From Hirsutella rhossiliensis (Eukaryota > Ascomycota > Sordariomycetes > Hypocreales > Ophiocordycipitaceae): a stretch of DNA of 64,000 nt. Below the pieces are notes generated by a model, which saw nothing but the letters and a program-made list of their open reading frames with translations, was not told the origin of the DNA and did not search any database. How positions within the stretch are numbered: the first letter of the stretch is position 1; the number at the start of each line of letters is the position of its first letter. This document shows, piece by piece, positions 9,861 through 21,850 of the stretch. The translations under genes were made by a program, and so were the position numbers. The stretch spans positions 1,178,001-1,242,000 of the forward strand of contig NW_025408679.1 in the NCBI RefSeq assembly GCF_020360975.1, written 5' to 3'.

Positions 9861-11010
9861 TCAATCCCCGGAGCTGTCTCCGTCTCCGACTCCACCTCCT
9901 CCGAGATCCACCACAACGGCTTTCTTTGGACTCCCAATTTCGGGGACAATCTCACCGGCCGCCAAAGCTTCGGCGAGACACATAAAGCGTCTATTTGGGT
10001 TAGGGATGGCCCTCCTCTTTCTTCCTCTCTTTAGCCTATCTACTTCCTCCTCTAGCCTAGCAATTTTACTACCATGTTCTGCTAGTGTCTGTTCTTGAGT
10101 TTCCTAGCCTTTCGCTATCTTGGCATATCGCCTCCGAGTCGTAGGTGTTCTGTTCTTGCCAAGATCACGAATATAGCGGCTAGATTTCGGGGTGTCGTTA
10201 GAGTCTAAAAACGGCCTATATTCCGGGGATTCCGTAACTTTATCTTCTTAGATCTCAGGATGCCCCAACGCCTTAGAACGCGAGATTGGCCAATTTCTAG
10301 TAGTTCTCTAACCGGATAAGATGTTTCTTGTTGTTATTCCCGTTTAACGTGCTATGGCATACGCACGTATAAAAGTTAACCTTATTAATAGGCGTAGAAT
10401 CCGTCTAAGAAGCCAGTCTAATAAGCTCCTTTCGGTAGGCTGTCTTTATAGCATTGAAAACACCGTTGTCTAATAGCTAGAGGCCATAAGAATAGTGAGA
10501 TGGGAGATAACAATAGTAGACATTGTTCAGAAAGCACGCAGCCATCTACTCATTCTATCGTCAAATTAGCAGGGCGTTATTGCCATAAAAACAAAGGACG
10601 AACCGTTGCATAACTCCTATGTCTATCTAGAATAATAAGCCTGGCCTTAGAGTCGTCGTCAGGTCGCGTCTAAGGCAAATAGACTTCCTTAAGCCATTCA
10701 ACGGCAATATGATTGTCCGTCTATCTATTTAGTAAAGTTATATAGTGCTAGTCCGTAAATCTTCGAAACTCCTCTTTAAACCACTATACCTAAAGGTCTT
10801 TACCCTTAAATATGATGCCTAGAGTTAAGGCGCGCCCGTCGGCGGTGATAGCCTCTATAAAAGTAGTCTAACTTCGGGACTGGGGTCCCTTGAGAAGAGT
10901 CTTCCGTTTGGGGTCCGAACTGCCAACCACCAGACTATCTAGACCTAGCAAAGAGACCGAATTAGCTTATATCGCCTATAGAGAGTCAATTGCATACCAA
11001 AGCCCGATAT
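9861..11010 (-). pseudogene. Fot1/pogo-type DDE transposase relic
   Basis: The minus strand translates to the C-terminal two thirds of a Fot1/pogo (Tc1/mariner superfamily) transposase broken by several stops. Visible in order are IEAITADGRAL (first catalytic Asp, about 10826-10860), HIAVEWLKEVYLP-like sequence (about 10690), RLIILDRHRS (second Asp, about 10616-10645; family form LILDGHxSH) and NAIKTAYRKEL (about 10424-10473). A charged tail ends at a TGA whose complement is 9861-9863. The N-terminal DNA-binding helix-turn-helix region was not identified. Mutation is moderate: CA and TG still occur, so this relic is less RIP-damaged than the sequence to the right. Confidence 0.82.
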
Positions 11011-11282
11011 AATCCCCCCTTCATTAACATTCACCGTGTTCTCTGGCTTGATCCACCTGTTAGGCGCACACACAACTAAACAGAGAGTGAAGAACGGGGG
11101 GTCAATCATTCAATTCATTGATCTCTGAAGATCCCATAAAATCCCGAGAATAGGCACCCTTCTTATATTATAGCATCCTCCGTTTCCTAACGGCCTACTC
11201 CGAGATATCTCGGAGGTATTCCTTTTCTAAGCGCGTGACAGGTTGCCCTCCCTTCCGAGGAGTTCGTCCCGAACTCCTAAGC
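11011..11282. other. Junction between transposase and integrase relics
   Basis: Mixed sequence with a C-run at 11013-11018 and a G-run near 11096-11101 that could belong to degenerate transposon ends. No gene recognised. Confidence 0.3.
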
Positions 11283-12026
11283 TCACTTGCCGACAGATCG
11301 ATCGTAGTCTACCAGGAACTCCTTGTCGACGAAGCCACTTCGGGACACCCAGGAGTTCTCTTCGTCTTCGTGGCCTTTCCACTTCACTAGATATCTTCGG
11401 CGACTTCTCGGTCCGCAATGATCGAGGATTTGTTCCACGTCGTACGTAGATTCTATCATGAACGGGTGATCCTCAGGCTCAACTAGCTGCTGACCCCGGC
11501 CGCGGTATGGTTCCAAACTGCTGATAGGCAGGACATTATGGATCTTAACGGTCGATGGTAGGCGAAGACGATAGGCTAGCCTGTGCCCTCCGACGATTTG
11601 CTCAATCTGGTAGGGCCCGACATATTTCTCTATTAACTTCTTAGTCGGACGCCGCAGCGGAAGGGTTTTTATGGAGATTAGAACCCAATCGCCCTCTTAG
11701 AAGGACATTGGTTCCCGTCCCTTATTGTAGTATCGCGCCTGGCGCTCTTGGGCCCTCGTGATAAGGAGCGCCGTACGCTTATGAAGTTCTCCGAGGCCTC
11801 GGACTCGGTCTCTCGCGCGAGTGCTAAAGGTTTCGAGTTGTCCCTTGACATGTCCCTTAGACCGCGGCTGATAGCCCATCAAAACCTCGGCTGGAGCTCC
11901 TTTCACCGTGTCATGGCATGTGAATCGGGAGAGAATCTCATCTTCGACGTGGACAGGCTCTGGTCCGTCGACCCCCCGTGCATCAAGGCAGGAAACCCTT
12001 TTATGCTTATTATCTATTTCCTTCAC
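11283..12026 (-). pseudogene. Chromovirus (Ty3/gypsy) integrase C-terminus with chromodomain
   Basis: Minus strand. The first block, 11697-12026, carries the integrase tail motif APAEVLMGYQPR. A stop codon (CAA to TAA type) follows near 11697, then the GPY/F-like module VGPYQIEQIVG (about 11580-11620). The frame then runs into a chromodomain, YDVEQILDHC...RRYLVKWKGH...SWVS, at about 11320-11450, which in these elements directs integration to modified histones. The fragment has no LTR and no upstream polymerase; its 5' side ends at about 12030-12045 where the ankyrin NLR relic begins. It is only lightly mutated and belongs to a different lineage from gypsy-1, -3 and -4. Confidence 0.88.
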
Positions 12027-12119
12027 CGTAGTCCACTATACTAGGTATAGCCCGCGACACAGACACACATCGACACACTTTATAATACACTTACATTATA
12101 ACCCCTACACTATGCATTT

Positions 12120-13005
12120 TTCGTATCGGTCTCTCCGATAGTTACTAGTACTTCTTCTATCGAATTTAAGCTAGCTCTCTAGACCGTTTAAGTATCTTAG
12201 CGACTTTCTTATGCCCTTTCCGTCTTACTATAGTAACTGCTATATCTCTATTCTTATCTACGAGGTGCGGATCCGCACTAGCGTCTATTAGGATAGTTAT
12301 AATTCGTTCTATACTATACTAAGATAGCTAGAATAGAGGTAATCTCCTAGTAATTAACCTTAAGTTAACGTCTATATCTATCCTTTATACTAGAATATTA
12401 ACGACCGTATTATGTCTATTCCTTGCCGTAATCTATAAAGGGGTTTATGCCCTAATATTTCTTATATCTAGCATAGTTCCTATATAGAGGAGCTGCTTAA
12501 TACGGGAAATATTACCTACTATTACGGCGTTATAAAAGTTTATAATATAACGCTATTCCTCTTAAATAGAGACGAGACTATTCTAAGATAAAAGGTTAAG
12601 AACTCCGTGCTAACTATATATTACCGCGGCCTCCGCTACCTCGTCTATAATAGTAATCTAGTCTCCTCGCTAGTCTAGAATAAGCGCTATTACTTCCTTG
12701 CCTTTATCTTTATTTCCTACTATAGCCTTAACTACCTCGTCTATAATAGTAATCTAGTCTCCCCGCTAGTTAAGAAGGAGCGCTATTACTTCCTTACTAT
12801 TCCTAGAATTTCCCGCTATAGCCTTAACTACCTTATCTATAATAGTAATTTAGTCTCCTTACCGGTTAAAAAGTAGCGCTATTACTTTCCTACTATTTTA
12901 ATTTCCTACTATAGCCTTAACTACCTTATTTATAATAGTAATTTAGTCTCCTCGCCGGTTAAGAAGCAGCGCTATTACTTCCCTACTATTTTAATTTCCT
13001 ACTAT
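12120..13005 (-). pseudogene. NLR pseudogene, 3' part: ankyrin repeats
   Basis: C-terminal portion of the NLR whose 5' part lies at 19338-21850. From right to left (the direction of translation) there are about four units of a 96-bp (93 in one case) tandem repeat, starting near 12914, 12821, 12725 and 12629. Each encodes EVIALLLN.RGD-type ankyrin-like modules of about 32 residues. They are followed by canonical ankyrin repeats (TPL, then INVLV-type helices, and DASADPHLVDKN near 12255-12290). Stops are nearly all TAG/TAA from CAG/CAA. The Copia element at 13006 interrupts the array. The frame fades out near 12130. Confidence 0.82.
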
Positions 13006-13480
13006 TCTCGCGAGGAGAGATACGAGAAGTGCATATAAAATGCACGAAGGTGAAATTAGAAGTAAGGGGTCAGACAGGCAGGGCAGAGGGATTTGATTCT
13101 TATAGGAGCAGCAATAAAGGCAGGGGAGTAATCGTTATATTGCCTTGATCCTCCTTCTTTCCTCTATCCAACGCCCCTCTTTATACCCGTCTAGCATCTC
13201 AATTAACAAAGAAGATCCTGCTTAAAGAAGCTACTAATGTCCCTTTAACTACCGAGCTTTTTGCCGGTTTTTCCCCTCCTTTCTAGCCGTTGCCGGCACA
13301 TCCGTCTTATCTCTCGCCACCTCTATAGGAAGCCATCGCCACTTATGCCCCTACCCTCCTTTCTGCACCTCTTTTTAGCTCCTTCTTCCTTTTTCCACAC
13401 CGGGTGTTTTTCAGTTTCCTTGGTCCCTCTTACTAAGGGATATCTCCGAGAACTGCGAAATCAAGCCACGCTTCGCGACA
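13006..13480 (-). repeat. Copia 3' LTR (left), nearly free of RIP
   Basis: 475 bp, plus-strand ends TCTCGCG and CGCGACA. CA and TG are retained throughout, e.g. GTGCATATAAAATGCACG and GGTCAGACAGGCAGGG. The right LTR has many of these converted to TA. Confidence 0.92.
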
Positions 13481-13649
13481 TACCCCCTTAGCTATAGCCT
13501 GCCCTTATAGTAAGGGCATAGCTAATACGGCTTCGGGCTAGTGAGCGTATAGAGGAGGTTCTTAGCTCTGCACTTCTCCCTTTACTCGAGGAATATAGGG
13601 GCCCTTTCGGGTCCCTAGGCTCTTTTAGACCTACTTAAGGAAAAGGGGC

Positions 13650-16600
13650 CTAAAGAGGGGAAAGTCCTATAAGAAAGGGGGCCTTCTTTAAAGGGAAAAA
13701 CCCAATTAAAATAGGGGGCCCTCTAAAGGGAAAAACCTCTTCCTTCTTCTTCGGCTATAGACGTTACCTTCTCGTACGGGCTATTAGCTCCTCTCGTAGA
13801 CTCTTAAGGCGGGCTTCTAAGGACAGCTTTTCTCGAACGTCTTCTAGCCTAATTTACTATAAAAAGACAGCTAGCTTCTGCTTTAGTAGGGGCTTCGTAA
13901 GACCGTCGGCTTTTATCGATGCTATTAGAACCTAACGGACGGAAATAAGTCCCCTTTAGACCTCTTAGCGTAACTAATGCTAGTAGATATTAATATACCG
14001 TAGCTAGGTCGATAACTTACTATTTTCTATAAGAATTCGTATAGTCTATATATTATCGTATTCTATAGCTAACGGGGTCGGGATTTATAGTTATAGAGAT
14101 ATTAGTAGCCGGCTAAGGAAAATCGCTTCTTTTATCGCTTCTAAAAGAGCTAGTAGCTCTACCTTAGTACTAGAAGTTATAATAGTAGCCTACTTCGAAG
14201 CTTTCTAAGCAATAGTTCCTCTAAAAAGGGATATAATATACCCCTATAAGCTCTTTCTATCTAAGGAATTATCCGTAAAGGACGAATCGCTCGAATAAAG
14301 GAAGATTTCGGTAGCTTATTTCCTTCCCTGCCCTCCTAGGCGCAGACTATATAATCTCGTTAAATAAAGATAAAGGATAGCTTTGTCTGCTACTTCTTAA
14401 AGCCTAGGGCTAGGATTCTAGTTATGCCTAGCTAGCTAGGAGACCGTAAAAGAGATATCCGGTCTAGTAGAAATAGCTAAAAAAAGCAGGGAGCCTACCT
14501 TCTATTAATATTAGTGTTTCTCTTACTCCCTAGCTTAAAAGGACGGATTAAGTAAAAGCTCTTTATCTATTATAGGCATAGAGGGAAGCTTCTTATCGAG
14601 GGATTTAGGGAGGAATTTATAAGCGACCTTATCGATATAGGCGTCCTAGGTAAGCTAGATAGTCCGTTAGGACCTATTCCGAAGGATTCGTATCCCTAGG
14701 AACTACTTTAGCTCCCCTAGCCTAGTTATCTTATACCTTTATTATAGGCCTCGTATAGCCTCCCTTATAGTAGCTTCTTCCTCTTTCGGGTACGCCTAGA
14801 TAATATCGTCGACGTAGAAGAAGACCGTGATTTTACCCTTCTATATTATATACGGTTCCTAAGGGACTTTCGTAAAGCCTAGGGCTTCGAGGGAACCTAT
14901 TAAATACTATTGCTAAAGAAGGGGTAATCTTCGTAGTCCGTATAGAGCTTTCCTAAGCTATAGAACCTTTCCTAGCTATTAGAAGCCTAGTAGAAGGCGT
15001 ATATAGATAACTTCTTCTTCTTCCTCGAGTAGATAGTTAATAAAGGCGTTAACTATATCTATCTAATTAAGTTCGAGGTCGAATTCTACTACTATAGCTA
15101 TAAGGGTCCGAAAAGACATCCCTACTAGGGTGGTTGCCTTAGTAGGTAGATCCCCTTTTTCCTATTAATTCCTATAGATAACTAGCCGGGCTTTGTACTT
15201 TTAAAGGAAGCCGTATTTATTAGTCTTATAGATAAAGACCTACTTATAGCTAAGGACCTATTTTCCTCTTGCCTTTTCCTTAAGGACCTCTTTAAAAGAC
15301 CCTATTTCTTTATATAAGGCTAGGTGGTCTTTCTAGGCCTAGAAAAACTAGTCTTTAAAGGGGTGTTTTTCTAGCTGCTTCTAGTTTACTAGTAGGTCCG
15401 GGAGGTCTCTTTTATATACCTTCCTTGCTAATATTAGCTTAAATAGCTAGCCTGCTATAAACGCTCTATAGGAACCGTCTTCTATTAGCGTTAGATAGAA
15501 GTCGGAAAAACGATCGAAATAAAGGAGAAACTAGTCTTCTTTTATATCGGGCCCTATACCTTCCTTTGCTTCTCGAAGCAGGGATAAAAAGGCAGCCGGG
15601 TAATCTTTTAAGAGAGGTGCCTTTTCCTTCGAGAGAGGTGCCTTTCCTACCCCCTTAGGGGTCGAGACGGGAAGACTAACTAAAAAAGCTGCTTCTAGAT
15701 CTTCTTCTTACGTAGGAGGAGGCGTAGGTAGGTAGGCGTATTCTAGCTCTACCGCTTTCCTATAGTCTCCTTCTTCGTCTAGATTATCTAATCTAGCAGC
15801 TTCCTCTTCTTCTTCTTTAAAGTCGGCGTTATCCTCGACTACTTTAATATCGGTTTCTTCTTCTATTTCCTTGTCTAGGACCTCTTCTTAAGACTATTAG
15901 GAAGGGGGGATTTAAATCTTCTAAATTAGCTAACGTTAAGAGAGTAAGAGGGGCTATTAATCCCTCTTTCCGTTAAAGAAGCTAGATTCGTCGAAAATTA
16001 TATCCCTAGTCGAAATAACCTTTTATAGAAGAGGAATCTAGATCTAGAAGATATTCGTAGAATTATAATTAACGAGGTACCTAATAAAGGCTCTTAGATT
16101 AAGCTTTCTTTTCTTCTTCCTTTTTAGCTATATATCTATAGTTATTGCGTATGCCTTATAGCCGTAGGTATAAAGGTAGGCTAGCGAGGCCCTTTTCTTT
16201 ATAAAGAGCTCGAGGGGGGATTTCTAGTCTATTCCTTAGTTTAGTCCCCTAGGGTCCTTAGGGTCCCTTAGGGTCCGGTTCCGAAGGTAATAAGCGGTCT
16301 TAACGACTTCCCTCTAAAGGTCGTATAGAAGCCTTATAGTAAGTCTTATCGTACGGGCCCTTTCTATTATAGCACCCCTTAATCTTTCTGCCCCTCTATT
16401 CTAGGCCTAGGTATTCGGTGCTAATAGGAGGGGTAAAATGCCCCTTTTTCGAAGCTAATTTAAGATATCCTTTATAAATAACTCTCCGTTAGACCGTATC
16501 TTCTTTACCTCGTAGCTAAAGTAGGATTTTATCTAATTAACGAAGTCCCGGAGGGCAAACTAGTTATACTTACTTAGGTAGGTCCGTAAGAAATAGGGGA

Positions 16601-18720
16601 AAACCATCCCTAAAAAAGCGTCTATAAAGAATATTACCTTAACGAAGCTTTCCTAATCCCTAGAGACGTCGGTCTAATCGACCTAAATTTCCTTATATAG
16701 CTAGTCCGGCCGTATTAGGGTCCGTCTAGAAATTCGTCTCCTAGTCTTCCCTTAGCCGTAGTATTTATATTCGACGGTCTTTAGGCCCTTTATTCGTACG
16801 CCTTATTATTAACCTAGCTTATATAAAGCTAGGGGGCCTAGGTAACTAAGTTATACGTGCTAAAGAAGACCGTCTCCTTAGGCTGCTAGAAGAGGGTCCT
16901 TAGATCCTACCCTCTTAGCAGGGAAAGCTAACTTCTCGAGTAGTTCCTTCCTAAGGATAGGTCGGAATTCGAGAACAAATTAACCGAATTTTTCCTCGAT
17001 AAGCCCGATAGTCTAATTCTTCTAGACTAGCCTCGTAGGCTTAGACGTCGTATCCTAAAAGATTCCTTCCTCTCGAAGAAGGCGGAAGGAAATTAGGCTC
17101 GTTAAAAATCGAGGGTAAAAAGCTACCCTTTTTCTTTAAAGAATTCGTATAGATCCGTTAGGTAATTTTATCGTAAAATTCACCCTTCTATATCCCTTTA
17201 TCTATATAGTTAATTCCCTAGTAATAAGATATTCCCCTTATACCTTCTTAAAGGACCGGAATTATAAGAGTATATTATAGATATTAAGGGAAGTACTAGA
17301 GTTAAGGATAGCTAATTATTATAGGGGATAATTAGAGGGCTCTAATAGTTAGTTCTAGCCTTATTAATCTATAGGGAAGATAAAGGCCGGATTAGCTATA
17401 CTAACGATTTTTCCTTAAATTTACGGCTCGAATAAAGGCAGCGGCGTTAGTTGCTATTTCTTAGTAACCCGAATCTCGTCTATTTTCTTCTATAACGAGG
17501 GGTCCTCCTTAAGAGACTATTATACTATTTCTTATAGCCTCTTTAAAGGGTTAACTCCTTTTAGTCGGTTTTCCTTAAAGACCTACTAGCAGTCTTCTAG
17601 CCGATAGGGCTTTTTATATACTTAGTAGGTAGGTCGATTCCTCCTCGTACGTTGTTTCTTCGAGGAATCCTCGTCCTAGTCTAGAAGGTCTGCTTAAAAA
17701 CCCCCCCTTTTTACCCTTTATTGCTGATTTTAATAAAGAAGTTCGATTTCGACTAGTTCCCTGATTTTTCGACTAACGGACTAAAAGGTCTATTAGGGGA
17801 CTAGTCGGGCCGGTCTAACTAACGGGACCGGGGCCGGGCCCGGAGCAAGATACGGAGCCGGGAACGGGCCTAGGGCCGTAGCTATAGTTAACGACGGCGT
17901 TAAGGCTCTCGAGGGAGGAGGAGCCGAAGGAGCAACAGCCGTAGCAGCAGTAGCGGGGGCCGTAGTAATAGGGGCTGCAGCAGCTATAGGTCGAGCCGTC
18001 TAGGTCGAGTGCTAGCTACGAAGGAATAAGACTACTTACTATTATACTCTAGTAGCTTCTTTGTCTAGTTCCCGGCTAGCTTCTTAAAAGATAGTCGAGT
18101 AACCGTTACTAATAGGCTTTATTAGCAGAGATATATCCTATAGCTACTAGCTAGAAAGAGCTTCTATAAGGAAGTATTAGTTAGCTTCCTTAAGGATTTC
18201 TTCCTACTTAGCTAGCTTTAAAGAAGCTAGTAGGTTCTTAGTAGAAAAGGCTCCTAGGTATACCGTATAGGTCTTCCTAATATAGTTAGTTATATAGCCC
18301 CTCGAGGGAGCTATTAAGGTCTCGAGCTTTAAAAGCTACTACCTAGGAGTCTCTTCCTCTTAAAGAGAGATTAGCTTTATAGTACTAACGGATTCTATTA
18401 TCGCCGTATAAGTAGCCGTTAGTAGCTTTATTTTATAGAGGTATTCCTTTCGGTGACTCTCGTAGTCGCCTAAGGTAGTAGAAAAAGCTCTCTATTATAT
18501 AGAGGTTAGTTCGGAGAAGAGGGAAGCTCCCTCTATAAAGTCCGTTGCCCTAAGATAAAGAGGGGGCTCGAGAGGGTCCTACTTATTAGAAAAGACTAAA
18601 TTATAAATAGTCCTATCTATACGAGCCCGTAGCTCCTTTACCTACTTATCCTAATCTTAGGGCTCTATAAGAATCGTCCTATAGACCGTAGGGACGGTAG
18701 AGGAGTCGTTTTTCGATATT
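13650..18720 (-). pseudogene. Copia gag-pol relic (gag, integrase, RT, RNase H)
   Basis: Minus strand, in Copia order (integrase before reverse transcriptase). Gag starts near 18718 with SSTVPTV-type sequence and ends in a GC-rich low-complexity tract at about 17810-18000. The integrase region spans roughly 16100-17200. The polymerase active site YVDD (KITVFFYVDDII) lies at 14802-14831, and the RNase H region about 13800-14400. Stops are mainly TAG and TAA. The segment 14465-16820 pairs in inverted orientation with 61640-64000, the second Copia copy. Confidence 0.88.
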
Positions 18721-18851
18721 ATTATAAGGGAAGGGTAGAAAAGTCGGTTAAAAATCGGTTTTTCTAGTAAGAGGGGTAAAAGGGAGCTACGAGGGATATA
18801 AGAAGGGTGCCTTTTATAGTAGCTAGAAGGTATAGGAATACTATTCCTCCT

Positions 18852-18862
18852 AGGCTTATAAC
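18852..18862 (-). other. Copia primer-binding site (RIP-altered iMet half-tRNA type)
   Basis: The minus strand reads GTTATAAGCCT directly after the 5' LTR. It differs from the TRIM primer site GTTATGAGCCC by one G to A and one C to T, both RIP-type changes. Confidence 0.65.
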
Positions 18863-19337
18863 TCTCGCGAGGAGAGATACGAGAAGTGTATATAAAATGC
18901 ACGAAGGTAAAATTAGAAGTAAGGGGTTAGATAGGCAGGGCAGAGGGATTTAATTCTTATAGGAGCAGCAATAAAGGCAAGGGAGTAATCGTTATATCAC
19001 CTTAATCCTCCCTCTTTCCTCTATCTAACGCCCCTCTTTATACCCGTCTAGCATCTTAATTAATAAAGAAGATCCTACTTAAAGAAGCTACTAATATCCC
19101 TTTAACTACCGAGCTTTTTACTAGGTTTTCCCCTCCTTTCTAGCCGTTGCCGGCATATCCGTCTTATCTCTCGCTACCTCTATAGGAAGCTATCGCTACT
19201 TATGCCCCTACCCTCCTTTCTATACCTCTTTTTAGCTCCTTCTTCCTTTTTCTATACTAGGTGTTTTTTAGCTTCCTTAGTCCCTCTTACTAAGGGATAT
19301 CTCTAAGAACTACGAAATTAAGCTACGCTTCGCGATA
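18863..19337 (-). repeat. Copia 5' LTR (right), RIP-mutated
   Basis: 475 bp, same length as its partner, with CA to TA and TG to TA differences (for example the end CGCGATA against CGCGACA). In element orientation it is upstream of the primer-binding site. Confidence 0.92.
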
Positions 19338-21850
19338 ACTATAGCCTTAACTACCTCGTCTATAATAGTAATCTAGTCTCCTTACTAGTTAAGAAGGAGC
19401 GCTATTACTTCCTTACTATTCCTAGAATTTCCCGCTATAGCCTTAACTACCTTATCTATAATAGTAATCTAGTCTCCTTATTAGTTTAGAATAAGCGCTA
19501 TTACTTCCTTACTTTTATATTTATTTCCTACTATAGCCTTAACTACCTTATCTATAATAGTAATTTAGTCTCTTCGCCGGTTAAGAAGTAGCGCTATTAC
19601 TTCCTTATATTTCCGATTTCCTATTATAGCCTTAACTACCTCGTCTATAATAGTAATCTAATCTCCTCGCTAGTTAAGAAGTAGCGCTATTACTTCCTTA
19701 CTATTCTAAGAATTTCCTATTATAGCCTTAACTACCTCGTTTATAATAGTAATCTAATCTCCTTATTAGTTAAGAAGGAGCGCTATTACTTCCTTACTAT
19801 TCCTAAAATTTCCTACTATAGCCTTAACTACTTTATCTATAATAGTAATTTAGTCTCCTTATTAATTAAGAAGGAGCGCTATTACTTCCTTATTATTCTT
19901 AAAATTTCCTACTATAGCCTTTACTACCTCGCCTATAATAGTAATCTAGTCTCCCTAATAGTTAAGAAGGAGTATTATTACTTCCTTACTATTCCTAAGA
20001 TTTCCTACTATAGTCTATATTATATACGCGGTTACTATCCCTCCTAGATCTAGTAGGATAGAAATAGCACTTAGATATTCCGATATAGTAGCGTACTTAA
20101 GTAGTATTACGCTAGAGGTATTAACGTAGTTAATAGGATAGACTATCTCCCTTACCCTATTATATTAATTATCTAAGCGAGAGGCATAGTTTGCTAGAGC
20201 GGGAACCCCTTACTTTATAGCTATATAAAAAATAGAGAATTACGGTAAAATCGGTTCTATCTACTTAGGAAGGCTACGATAATATAAACTTAGCTAGTAC
20301 TCCTAAAATAGAGAATTAGTTTTAAAGAAGTCCGCTTATAAAGACTTAACCTTAAATCTTAACTATGCCTTACGCGTATAATTAGCCTATTCCTTAGTTA
20401 TATACTCTAAGAAGTAGGTAGGTAATTACTTCTTATTACGGAATTCCTTAATTAAAAGATTAATATAGCGATAGGCAAGGCGAGTATATACCTTAAGCTC
20501 GTTAATAAAATAATCGGCCCTAGCCTTAGCTAAAAAGTCCTTTACTAACTAATATAATAAGAGTACTTTTTTATCTTAGATAATAACTATTAAGCGATAA
20601 GACTTAATATACTCTTACGTAAACTAAGCTTAGGTCTTTATATTATCTTCGTTTATATATAGTTAGTAAGCTTTAAAGAGTTCTAAGACGCTTAATAGCT
20701 ATAGATATATAGCAACGAAGCTTAGGATTAGTTAGATATTATTAGCTTTAGCCGTATCCCGTTTAAGGGCTATATAAAGAAGCCTCTTATAAAGCGAATA
20801 AAGCCCTTTAGGCATCCCCTCTAAGACTAAGATAGCGTCCTTCGAAGGGATATCCTTAAGCTTATTATAGGCTAAGCTAACCTAGAGAAAAGTTCTATTA
20901 GCCTTATCTCTAAGGATATCGCTAACTCGTCCTTTAACCTTATCTATATAGCGTTTCCTCTTAGCTAAATTTACTTACCTTTCCTTAATATATCGATTAA
21001 TATCTTACTTTACCTTAGGGAAGGAAGCTAAGTCCTTATTAGTAAATATTTCTAAGTATTCGCGGATCTCGGGATATAGCTAACTAGTAATTAATATCTA
21101 GAGGTTTAACGGGGCATGCTAGCTTTAAAAGGTTTCTTATAACTATCGTAATAGGATCTTTTACGATTCTTAATTATATTTATCTAAGGCGTTAATAATA
21201 TAGTATTTTTAACTAGTATACTAGTCCGCCGCCGCGGCTATAAATATTATCTAGAGAGCGTTAAACGATTTAAATAGCTTCGCCCTATACTTATTATACT
21301 TTAGTAAGATATAGTCGAGAAGCTATAGGTATTACTAAATGAGTTAGAGGAGAAGCCCTCTAACGACTAATATAGCCGTCTTTTATATCCTAAAGCTAGA
21401 GTTATAGAAAAAGTAAGCTAAGGTTTTCCTATATATAGTAGAGAAAGCCGCTAATAGCGCCTTAGTAAGGAATATAGCTATAGTAGATTTTCCTATCCCT
21501 AGGTACTTATAGAGCTATAGAATATTAGTTGCCTAGCTCTCTATAAGCTCTATTTAACTAGGGCTAAGCTAAGTAGTAAGAGCTTCTATACTAAGTATCT
21601 ACTTATAAGTACCGCGAGCGCGGTCTCCTTTCTTACGCTTTAAGTTTATTTTATCCTTAAGCAGGTTAGTTATAAAGAGGTTAACGAGATAGGTTTCGGC
21701 CTTAAGCTTATACTTTAATACGCCTTAAAGGTCTATTAGAAAGGATAAGTAAATATAGCTAATAACGGGACTTACTTTTATTATTAGTAACGATTTCCCT
21801 TACTATTAATAAGGTTAGCGAGGAGTATAAGTTAAAAGAACGAGAATATA
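19338..21850 (-). pseudogene. NLR pseudogene, 5' part: NACHT domain and ankyrin array
   Basis: Fungal NOD-like receptor on the minus strand. Upstream linker RARGTYK.ILSIEALT lies at about 21590-21640. The P-loop region LGIGKSTIAIFLTKAL (family form GxxGxGKST) lies at about 21440-21500, and the Walker B block YYIINALDKYN (family form IDALDEC) at about 21185-21215. VSLAYNKLKDIPSKD and the MPKGLYSLYKRLL helix, typical of NACHT proteins, follow at about 20770-20880. Then come about eight 96-bp ankyrin-like units starting near 19917, 19821, 19725, 19629, 19536, 19440 and 19344. The array continues at 13005 beyond the Copia insertion. No N-terminal effector domain was recognised. It would have acted as a cytoplasmic self/non-self sensor; this copy is dead, with many CAG to TAG stops. 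Confidence 0.85.

Larger units (their letters stand above)
13006..19337 (-). mobile_element. Ty1/copia retrotransposon, full length, RIP-mutated
   Basis: 6332 bp bounded by 475-bp LTRs (13006-13480 and 18863-19337) and a perfect 5-bp duplication ACTAT (13001-13005 and 19338-19342). Removing it rejoins a perfect unit of the host ankyrin repeat. Orientation is minus: the primer-binding site lies at 18852-18862, a purine tract (AAGGGGG on the minus strand) at about 13482-13488, and the reverse transcriptase core reads on the minus strand. The internal region is heavily RIP-mutated, while the left LTR is almost untouched. Confidence 0.93.

Noticed and set aside
9779..10034. Two overlapping plus-strand ORFs
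   Set aside because: They are antisense shadows of the Fot1/pogo transposase C-terminus.
13261..13491. Plus-strand 76-residue ORF
   Set aside because: It lies within the Copia LTR, whose partner LTR does not keep the frame.
18657..18902. Minus-strand 81-residue ORF as a separate gene
   Set aside because: It runs from the Copia LTR through the primer-binding site into gag; part of the element, not an independent gene.
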